NCBI GenBank assembly: GCA_039916225.1
Contig: JBDSLU010000274.1
Location: 1 to 18,413 of the forward strand
Source of the DNA: JBDSLU01 sp039916225
Lineage (GTDB): Bacteria; Acidobacteriota; Vicinamibacteria; Vicinamibacterales; Vicinamibacteraceae
Reading direction: 5' to 3'
DNA length: 18,413 bases
In this document: positions 13,086 to 18,413 of the stretch, one piece after another
Position numbering within the stretch: position 1 is the first letter of the stretch
How the letters are laid out: the number at the start of each line of letters is the position of its first letter
Notes under the pieces: model-generated
Told to the model about the DNA's origin: nothing
Seen by the model: the letters and a program-made list of their open reading frames with translations, nothing else
The model's database searches: none
Program-made: the position numbers and the translations under genes

Positions 13086-14985
13086 CGGCCCGCTCCTCGA
13101 ACGGCTGCAGCAGGAGGTGGCCGACCGCGAGCCGATCGACTGGGCGGGGCTGATATCCGACTTGCAGGCGAGCGGCGAGGCCTCGCCCGAGACGCTGCAC
13201 GAGGTGTCGCTGCTGCGCCTCCTCGACGAGATCGGCGTCGCCCACACCGGCTTCCAGTCCGGGGAGTTCGGCGACGACGGCGGTGCCGTCGCGCGCGCCG
13301 AGACCCTGTCGGACGACACGCTGGAGGCCTGGGGCCGCTACCTCCTCGAGCACAAGGTCGGGCGAGGCGGTTTCGGCAGCGTGTACCGCGCTTGGGATCC
13401 GGTGCTGCAGATGCCGGTCGCGCTCAAGATTCTGCACCGACGGCACAGCGACCAGCAGCTCCAGGAGCGCCTGCTCAACGAAGGCCGCGCTCTCGCCCAG
13501 GTCAGGCATCCGAACATCGTGCGGGTGATGAACGTCGAGCAGCACGACGGCCGGCTCGGCCTGATCATGGAGTTCCTGTCCGGCGAGACGATGGACGCCG
13601 TCGTCAGCGACAGCGGACGCCTGGATGCAGCGCAGGCGTCGGCGGTGGGCGAGGACATCTGTCGCGCGTTGATGGCGGTCCATGGCAACGGCCTGATTCA
13701 CCGCGACGTGAAGGCCCGCAACATCATCCGCGAGCCCGATGGTCGCGTCGTCCTCATGGACTTCGGGGCCGGGCTGTCGGTCACCGCGACGCAGGACCGG
13801 GCCGCGGCGGTCGGGACGCCGCTCTACATGGCGCCGGAGCAGTTCGACGGCGACCCGGCGACGACGGCCGGCGACGTCTACAGCGTCGGCGTGCTGCTGT
13901 TCCACCTGGTCACGGGCCGGCATCCCTACGAAGGGCAGAGCCTGGAGGACATCCACGACGCCCACCAGACCGGCCGCGCCAATCGGCTGCTGAAGCTCCG
14001 GCCCGACCTGCCCGTCCGGTTCGTCAAGGTGGTCGAGCGGGCCCTCGCCATCGAGCCGGCGGATCGGTATCGGACGCCGCTGGCGGTGCAGGAAGCGCTC
14101 GTCGCCGCCCGGACCCTGGCGCTCACGTGGCGGCAGCGCCTGTACACAATGGCCGTGTTCGTCGTTCTGGTCTTGGTACTGATGACGCTTGGAGGAGTGA
14201 TCAGCGCTACCGCGTTCGATCTGACGTTCGGCCGGGGACCGTATGCGACCGAGTCGGTCAGGGAGTGGTTCGACCTCGGACAGCGCTCCCTGAAGATGCC
14301 GGTCGTGCTGTCCATCGTCGGCGCCCTGCTGGTCGGCGCGGCGGTGTCCGTGCGCAACGTGCTGCTGCCCGTGTCGAGCACGGTCCGGCGACTGAATCGC
14401 CGGCTGGCCGGCGTGTGCGCGGCGATCGCTCAGCGCCTGTCACTGGGCGACGCCACCGTGTGCGCGTATTGGATCGTGATCTTTACCGCCGTCGGCATCG
14501 TTGGCATCTGGGTGACCTTCGCGGACTTGCTGAATACGATCGGGATCAACTTCAGCACCGCGCCGCGGGAGGCGATGGAGATCCTGTCGCCACCGCACCT
14601 CGAGTTCAGGACGCTTTACCGCATGAGCCTGGCGCTCGTCGCGGCCGCGAACATCACCGGCTGGTACGCGCTGCGCCGGGCCACCGCCGGCCGGGCCACC
14701 AAGTTCCCCAACTGGGTCGTCGGCCTCGAGGTTGCCGTGCTGCTGCTGATCTACGTGCTGATGCAACTGCCGTATCGGTTCCTGAACGATCACAACAAGT
14801 TCCCGCGGACCGTGTGGAAGAGCGAGCGCTGCTTCATCCTCGGCGAGCGGCCAGTCGACGCGCTGTTGTTCTGCCCGGCGGCGACGCCGCGGATCCGCAT
14901 CCGTCCGGCTTCGGCCGGGCCGCTCGAGCGGATGGACGCCGGCGTCAGCATGTTCGAGACGCTCGCGCCGCCGGCAGCCAGGTAG
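13078..14985 (+). CDS. Transmembrane Ser/Thr protein kinase with PspC-like segment
   Basis: A 635-residue Hanks-type kinase. The GTG start has a strong GAGGAGG upstream. Kinase landmarks: Gly loop GRGGFGSV at 95-102, ATP-binding K117 (VALKIL), E135, catalytic HRD 208-210 with K212 and N215, DFG 228-230, APE 252-254. All catalytic residues are present, so it should be active. A helical region (1-85) precedes the kinase. After a first membrane helix at about 356-375 come about four more (408-428, 462-484, 515-531, 546-565). Residues of about 439-485 (RRLAGVCAAIAQRLSL then a hydrophobic helix) resemble a PspC domain, a membrane-stress module. The C-terminal tail has two cysteines (C585, C599). 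It overlaps the ECF sigma gene, a probable phosphorylation target. Confidence 0.9.
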   Translation: MSDGPLLERLQQEVADREPIDWAGLISDLQASGEASPETLHEVSLLRLLDEIGVAHTGFQSGEFGDDGGAVARAETLSDDTLEAWGRYLLEHKVGRGGFGSVYRAWDPVLQMPVALKILHRRHSDQQLQERLLNEGRALAQVRHPNIVRVMNVEQHDGRLGLIMEFLSGETMDAVVSDSGRLDAAQASAVGEDICRALMAVHGNGLIHRDVKARNIIREPDGRVVLMDFGAGLSVTATQDRAAAVGTPLYMAPEQFDGDPATTAGDVYSVGVLLFHLVTGRHPYEGQSLEDIHDAHQTGRANRLLKLRPDLPVRFVKVVERALAIEPADRYRTPLAVQEALVAARTLALTWRQRLYTMAVFVVLVLVLMTLGGVISATAFDLTFGRGPYATESVREWFDLGQRSLKMPVVLSIVGALLVGAAVSVRNVLLPVSSTVRRLNRRLAGVCAAIAQRLSLGDATVCAYWIVIFTAVGIVGIWVTFADLLNTIGINFSTAPREAMEILSPPHLEFRTLYRMSLALVAAANITGWYALRRATAGRATKFPNWVVGLEVAVLLLIYVLMQLPYRFLNDHNKFPRTVWKSERCFILGERPVDALLFCPAATPRIRIRPASAGPLERMDAGVSMFETLAPPAAR

Positions 14986-15024
14986 CGCGCGCGCCACGGT
15001 GTTCTTCCCTTGCCAGAGGTCTCC

Positions 15025-16059
15025 ATGCGCCGACTGCGGACGATTGTCGCCCTCGTACTGTTGAGCCTGGCGCTGACGCCGGTGCCCGCCGACGCGTATT
15101 TCTGGGCCTGGCTGGATGACTGGAGCGGGCCGCGCTTCATGGGCACCGAGGTGGAGTGGCGCGTCTGGTGCCAGTCGGAGAGGCCTGGCCAGAATCGGGC
15201 GCTGCTGCTCAGCCTCCGCCGGCGCGTCCGCGTGGAACTGGCCTACTACGCAGCAGCGGCCAGCAAAGATCCGGACCGACAGAGACACCTGGATCTCGCC
15301 GCCTCCTACGCGCGCATCTCCGACAGCTTTCTCGAAGCGGTCCTGTATCCGGGCGAGAACGCCGACGCCGACAAGGTCGACCTGCGAGCCGGCAAGGCCC
15401 TGCAGTGGCGGACCCTGGCGGCCGACCACTATAAGTGGGCCACGTCGAGAAAGTTCATCGTCGGGGACACGATGCATGCGCCCGAGGAACCAACGCTTCC
15501 TCCCATGTCGAAGGCGATGACGACCGGCCTCCTGCCAGCCGCTGATCTGCCGACGGTCCAGCTCAAGTCGTTTGCCGTGTCGGCGCCCTTCAGCATCGCC
15601 GTGTCGGCCTGCGACTACAAGCCGCTGCAGCGCGATCGACAGTTCGTCAGCCTCAAGTTCGGCTGGGCCTTCGACGCCAAGGACCGGAACGAGGTCTACG
15701 ACCATCGGATGGTGACGATCGGTGCCTCCTACAACGTCGTGGCGACGCCGTTCCTGACCGTCGGCAGCGGCGTCGGGATCGCCGTGCTGACCTCGAAGGT
15801 CCGGGACCCGTTCTACAAGTTCTATGTCCAGCCGACGATCGTCGACTTCCGGCCCGGAGCCCTTGGGCGAGACGGCGGTAGCCGCGGGCCGTGGTGGCAT
15901 GTGTTCTACCTCCGCTACAGCACGATGGTCGTCCCGACGGGCTTCGCGGCTGACAGCTTCGGCGGCCAGACGCAGCGCTACTCCGCGGAACTGACCAACA
16001 ACGTCGGTTTGCACGCTGATCTGACCCCGGTGATCCGCAAGCTCCAGGGCCGGTGGTGA
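15025..16059 (+). CDS. Exported beta-rich protein, probably outer membrane
   Basis: A 344-residue protein starting at the ATG at 15025, which has AGAGGT just upstream; a TTG at 15010 in the same frame is rejected because it would include that site. A signal peptide is clear (MRRLR, hydrophobic core, VPADA with cleavage near 24). Residues of about 45-160 are helical and charged; from about 180 on there are repeated amphipathic strands (QFVSLKFGWAFD, MVTIGASYNVVATPFLTVGSG, HVFYLRYSTMVV), as in a barrel. Unlike the window's other barrels it does not end in a classical aromatic residue pattern, although the last residue is Trp. It starts 39 bases after the kinase gene and may be part of its operon, perhaps as a regulated envelope component. 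Family unknown. Confidence 0.78.
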   Translation: MRRLRTIVALVLLSLALTPVPADAYFWAWLDDWSGPRFMGTEVEWRVWCQSERPGQNRALLLSLRRRVRVELAYYAAAASKDPDRQRHLDLAASYARISDSFLEAVLYPGENADADKVDLRAGKALQWRTLAADHYKWATSRKFIVGDTMHAPEEPTLPPMSKAMTTGLLPAADLPTVQLKSFAVSAPFSIAVSACDYKPLQRDRQFVSLKFGWAFDAKDRNEVYDHRMVTIGASYNVVATPFLTVGSGVGIAVLTSKVRDPFYKFYVQPTIVDFRPGALGRDGGSRGPWWHVFYLRYSTMVVPTGFAADSFGGQTQRYSAELTNNVGLHADLTPVIRKLQGRW

Positions 16060-16063
16060 CCGG

Positions 16064-16077
16064 CGGCCGAGAGGCCG
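16064..16077 (+). other. Short hairpin after the exported-protein gene
   Basis: CGGCC-GAGA-GGCCG forms a five-pair stem with a GNRA tetraloop five bases after the stop codon of the preceding gene. There is no T-tract, so it is not a classical intrinsic terminator; it could stabilise the 3' end of the transcript or be chance in GC-rich DNA. Confidence 0.3.
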
Positions 16078-16129
16078 TGTAACGAAATTGGGCGTCCAGC
16101 GTTCCTTCGAGTGTCCCGGAGGCCGCCAC

Positions 16130-16864
16130 ATGCCCGACACGCCGCCCACCATCAGCGCCGACGACTTCCGCCTGCTGTGCGAGGTCATCGCCCGCGCGGC
16201 GCGGGCGAGCCGCCTGTCGCCGCAGGACGCCGAGGACTTCGCCCAGCAGACCCACCTGCGCCTGGTCGAGCGCGAATACGCACCTGTCGCCGCGTTCACC
16301 GGCCGTAGCTCGCTTCGGACCTACCTGACCGTCGTGGTCCGGCGCCTCCTCCTCGACTGGCGTAACGCCCGCCACGGCAAGTGGCGGCCCTCGTCCGAGG
16401 CCAAGCGGCTCGGCCCGGCGGCGGTCGCCCTGGACCGGCTGATCTCGCGCGATGGCCATCCTGTCGACGAGGCCGTGGCGATGCTGAAAGGGCGGCCAGC
16501 GTGCACGGAATCGGCCCCGCTGCGGCACCTGGCGTCGCGCCTGCCGCGTCGCGTGCGCGTGCAGGCGATCACGCCGGAGACCTTCGACGGGCTGGCGCCG
16601 GTCGGCTTCCACGACCCCGTCGAGTCGCAGGAGCGGTCGGTCGAGCGGCACCGGGCGTTGGCCCGGCTGCAGCAGGCCCTCGGCCAGCTTTCGCAGGACG
16701 ACCGACGGCTGGTGGAGCTACGCTACCGCCGTGGGATGACCGTCCGCGACATCGCGGCTGGGCTCGGGCAGCCCGACAAGCCGCTGTATCGCCGATTGGA
16801 GCGGATTGTCGCGACCTTGCGGAAGGCGATGGCCGACGAGGACCTGGTGCCCGAGCCAGGCTGA
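16130..16864 (+). CDS. ECF-type RNA polymerase sigma factor
   Basis: A 244-residue sigma factor starting at the ATG at 16130, which has GGAGG ten bases upstream; an in-frame TTG at 16088 is less likely. Region 2 shows the canonical DAEDFAQQ at 33-40 and GRSSLRTYLTVVVRRLLLDWRNARHG at about 58-83 (the -10 recognition helix). Region 4 is at about 190-238: LSQDDRRLVELRYRRGMTVRDIA and the recognition helix around PLYRRLERIVATLRKA. The linker between regions 2 and 4 is unusually long (about 90-185). No anti-sigma gene follows; instead, seven bases later, comes a truncated metallo-hydrolase fragment, so a regulator gene may have been lost by deletion. Confidence 0.88.
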   Translation: MPDTPPTISADDFRLLCEVIARAARASRLSPQDAEDFAQQTHLRLVEREYAPVAAFTGRSSLRTYLTVVVRRLLLDWRNARHGKWRPSSEAKRLGPAAVALDRLISRDGHPVDEAVAMLKGRPACTESAPLRHLASRLPRRVRVQAITPETFDGLAPVGFHDPVESQERSVERHRALARLQQALGQLSQDDRRLVELRYRRGMTVRDIAAGLGQPDKPLYRRLERIVATLRKAMADEDLVPEPG

Positions 16865-16870
16865 TACGAC

Positions 16871-17233
16871 ATGACAGCCGGTGTCGTCTACAAGGATGCC
16901 AACGTCACCGTCACCGCGTTCGCGACCACGCACGCGATGGAGAGCTACGGCTATCGCTTCGATACGCCCGACCGCAGCATCGTCATCTCGGGCGACACCA
17001 GCCCGACGCAGCCGACCATCTTCCAGGGTTACGCCGCCGCGCACCACACCACGACCACGCCGCTGACCGAGCTGGCCACAAAAGCCAAGCCCGGGCTGCT
17101 GGTGCTCTACCACGCGTCGCTGTCGATCCGTCCGGCGGTCGACAGCCAGCGGTCGACTGCGGCGACGCTCCTCACTGAGATGGCGAAGTATCCGGGCCGC
17201 CTGGTCGTCGCCCGCGACCTGGATGTCTACTGA
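16871..17233 (+). pseudogene. Remnant of an MBL-fold metallo-hydrolase (RNase Z-like)
   Basis: The 120-codon open frame matches only the C-terminal part of MBL-fold hydrolases. Recognisable pieces are YGYRFDTPDRSIVISGDT (the strand and Asp loop), then KPGLLVLYH, then GRLVVARDLDVY at the very end. The N-terminal half with the HxHxDH metal-binding motif is missing, and the part between the Asp loop and KPGLLVLYH is shortened, without the usual CD-x-LIHE-type segment. The first Met follows the sigma gene stop by six bases. I read it as a 5'-truncated, internally deleted gene without hydrolase activity. Alternatively it is translated as a short orphan protein. Confidence 0.72.
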
Positions 17234-17235
17234 GC

Positions 17236-17266
17236 TCAGACGCCCGCCACCTGGTGTACCGTCTGA
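17236..17266 (+). repeat. Inverted repeat behind the MBL remnant
   Basis: TCAGACG (17236-17242) and CGTCTGA (17260-17266) are perfect inverted arms around a 17-base spacer, starting two bases after the stop codon of the MBL remnant. No T-tract follows (AGGGTTTCGG), so it is either a weak terminator left from the parental gene or a regulator site ahead of the next gene. Confidence 0.4.
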
Positions 17267-17314
17267 AGGGTTTCGGTAGCCCGCACCCCTGCTGCCGCCG
17301 AGGAGAGATTCACG

Positions 17315-18094
17315 ATGCGGCAGCTTTCCTTCATCGCGGCCGCGATCTGCGCGCTCGGGATGGGCGCGACGGCGGAAGCACAAACGCGCTTCGCGCGGGT
17401 CTGGATCGACGTGAGCGCCGCCAGCGCCATGGCCGCCGAGGACAGCTTCGCGATGACCGTCTCGGTGGCGCGCTCCTCGGAGCAGGCCGAGTTCGGTGCG
17501 CTCTACCATGTGCCGCGCAGCGTGTCGCTCGAGGCCGGCGGCGGGTTCATGTTGACGCCCAAGATCGGCATCGGCCTCAGCGTCGGCGGCAGCGCGCACG
17601 AAGAGCGAGCCGACCTGGCGGCGAGTCTTCCGCACCCATACTTCCTCAACGCGTTTGCCAGTGCCGCCGGCCAGACGGACATCCCGATGCAGCGCATCGA
17701 GCGCCACGTCAGTCTCCAGGCGATGCTGATCGCACTGCAGACCCGGCGCGTCCGTGTGCGCGCGTTCGGCGGCCCGAGCTATTTCCGGATCCAGCAGGAC
17801 TCGGTCACCGACATCACCTACCACCAGTTCTACTTCGTCCATTCCCCGACGAACGTCGCCGAGCTGACCGACTACGAGTTCGCTCGGATCGACGGCTCGG
17901 GGTGGGGCTTTCACGTCGGCGCGGACGGCACGCTGTTCTTCACCCACATCCTGGGCGTCGCCGGGTTCGCGTCCTACAGTCGCGGCACCGTCGATATCGA
18001 GAACACCGTGGCTACGGCCCTCGATCAGCGAGAGCTTGTCGCGGTTCGGGCTGGCGGGCTGCAGGTCGGTGGGGGACTGCGGCTCACGTTCTGA
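17315..18094 (+). CDS. Outer-membrane beta-barrel protein
   Basis: A 259-residue exported protein. The ATG has a strong AGGAGAG site. The signal peptide is clear: MRQLS, a hydrophobic core and a GATAEAQ cleavage region near 22-23. The mature part consists of repeated amphipathic strands and turns (SVSLEAGGGFMLTPKIGIGLSVGGS, RRVRVRAFGGPSYF, LQVGGGLRLTF). It ends in ...LRLTF, a typical barrel terminus. The size fits a small 8- to 10-stranded barrel of the OmpA/OmpW-like kind; no specific family is assigned. Unlike its neighbours on both sides it looks intact. Confidence 0.82.
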   Translation: MRQLSFIAAAICALGMGATAEAQTRFARVWIDVSAASAMAAEDSFAMTVSVARSSEQAEFGALYHVPRSVSLEAGGGFMLTPKIGIGLSVGGSAHEERADLAASLPHPYFLNAFASAAGQTDIPMQRIERHVSLQAMLIALQTRRVRVRAFGGPSYFRIQQDSVTDITYHQFYFVHSPTNVAELTDYEFARIDGSGWGFHVGADGTLFFTHILGVAGFASYSRGTVDIENTVATALDQRELVAVRAGGLQVGGGLRLTF

Positions 18095-18125
18095 TCTCGT
18101 GTCCGAACCCGTTAGAAAGACGAGC

Positions 18126-18277
18126 GTGAGCTGGTGTCGCGACGGCCACAACAGCAGCAGCGGCTACTGCTTCGACATCGGCGGCACCGTCCGCCAGGCG
18201 CTCGGCCAGTTCGAGGACACCCACCAGCCGTGGTGCGGCAGCACCGATCCGCAGACCGCCGGCAACGCCCAGCATTC
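18126..18277 (+). pseudogene. Fragment of an ADP-ribosylglycohydrolase gene
   Basis: The frame beginning at about 18126 reads WCRDGHNSSSGYCFDIGG, then GTVRQALGQFE, then WCGSTDPQTAGN. This matches the middle of ADP-ribosylglycohydrolases (usual pattern: Y-x-DGYLSSTG-x-CFDIG, later GSTDP-x-x-AGNGS, then RLAPV). The N-terminal metal-binding part (WTDDT motif) and everything after AGN are missing or out of frame. An APV just downstream in another frame (18278-18286) may be the last piece of the same gene after a frameshift. ADP-ribosylglycohydrolases remove ADP-ribose from proteins or nucleic acids; this remnant cannot be active. Confidence 0.7.
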
Positions 18278-18286
18278 GCGCCGGTC

Positions 18287-18413
18287 AGCGGGCTCTGGGA
18301 CGCCACGACCGCGGAGAGCGGAGGTGCGGTCCTCGTGCTCGACGAGGTGCAGAAGATCGCGGGATGGTCGGAAACGGTCAAGCGACTCTGGGACGAAGAC
18401 GCGCGCGCTCGTC
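18287..18413 (+). pseudogene. Fragment of an AAA_14-type ATPase (DUF4143 family), cut by window end
   Basis: In a different frame from the preceding fragment the sequence reads LWDAT, then AVLVLDEVQKIAGW, then SETVKRLWDED. This is the Walker B region (LDE) of AAA_14/DUF4143 ATPases, which typically continue with a GSAPLL-like stretch. The Walker A part that should lie upstream is absent, so the gene is 5'-truncated at the junction with the ADP-ribosylglycohydrolase remnant. Its 3' end is outside the window, so it cannot be said whether the rest is intact. Confidence 0.68.

Noticed and set aside
1..18413. CRISPR arrays, tRNA/rRNA genes, complete insertion sequences
   Set aside because: No regularly spaced repeats, tRNA-like cloverleaf sequence, rRNA-like tract or transposase motif was noticed on reading either strand.

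Overview
The window is very GC-rich, densely coded DNA from a Gram-negative bacterium. Evidence for the envelope type includes three outer-membrane-barrel-like proteins with signal peptides and two probable lipoproteins. The mix of ECF-type sigma factors, a membrane Ser/Thr kinase, an amidohydrolase lipoprotein and a ferredoxin-type membrane protein suggests a soil lineage such as Acidobacteriota (Vicinamibacteria-like) or Myxococcota. That placement is inference; no rRNA or other marker gene is present.

Layout. (1) 8-2685, minus strand: a four-gene run, read from right to left, encoding a small two-helix membrane protein, a histidine-rich membrane protein, a FixH/YtkA-like secreted protein and a NapH/CcoG-type polyferredoxin membrane protein. 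It looks like a membrane redox or metal-handling module. (2) 2878-9207, plus strand: a tight five-gene run with gaps of -4 to +23 bases. It encodes a sigma-70-like protein, a protein of unknown family, a Lon-like (S16) Ser/Lys peptidase without an ATPase domain but with a helical-repeat tail, a RecF/RloC-like ABC-type ATPase with a CxxC hook and a HEPN-like C-terminus, and a small HEPN-like protein. This is the best candidate for an undescribed conflict or stress-response system. (3) 9211-12242, minus strand: an outer-membrane barrel protein and an amidohydrolase lipoprotein, separated by an intrinsic terminator. (4) 12471-16059, plus strand: an ECF sigma factor overlapping a transmembrane Ser/Thr kinase with a PspC-like segment, followed by a secreted beta-rich protein. 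(5) 16130-18413, plus strand: another ECF sigma factor, a truncated metallo-beta-lactamase-fold gene, an intact outer-membrane barrel protein, and a junction of two gene fragments (ADP-ribosylglycohydrolase and AAA_14-type ATPase) that runs off the window. This end looks eroded by deletions.

How the genes may work together. In region 2 the predicted parts are a transcription factor, a protease, a DNA/RNA-stress-type ATPase and two HEPN (possible RNase) modules. A protease-controlled sigma factor is known from the CRISPR-associated CalpL/CalpT/CalpS system, and ATPase-hook-HEPN chains are known from the anticodon nucleases RloC and PrrC. Whether region 2 joins these two themes in one pathway is a hypothesis. 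In region 4 the sigma factor/kinase overlap resembles the known principle of sigma-factor activation by a neighbouring Ser/Thr kinase.
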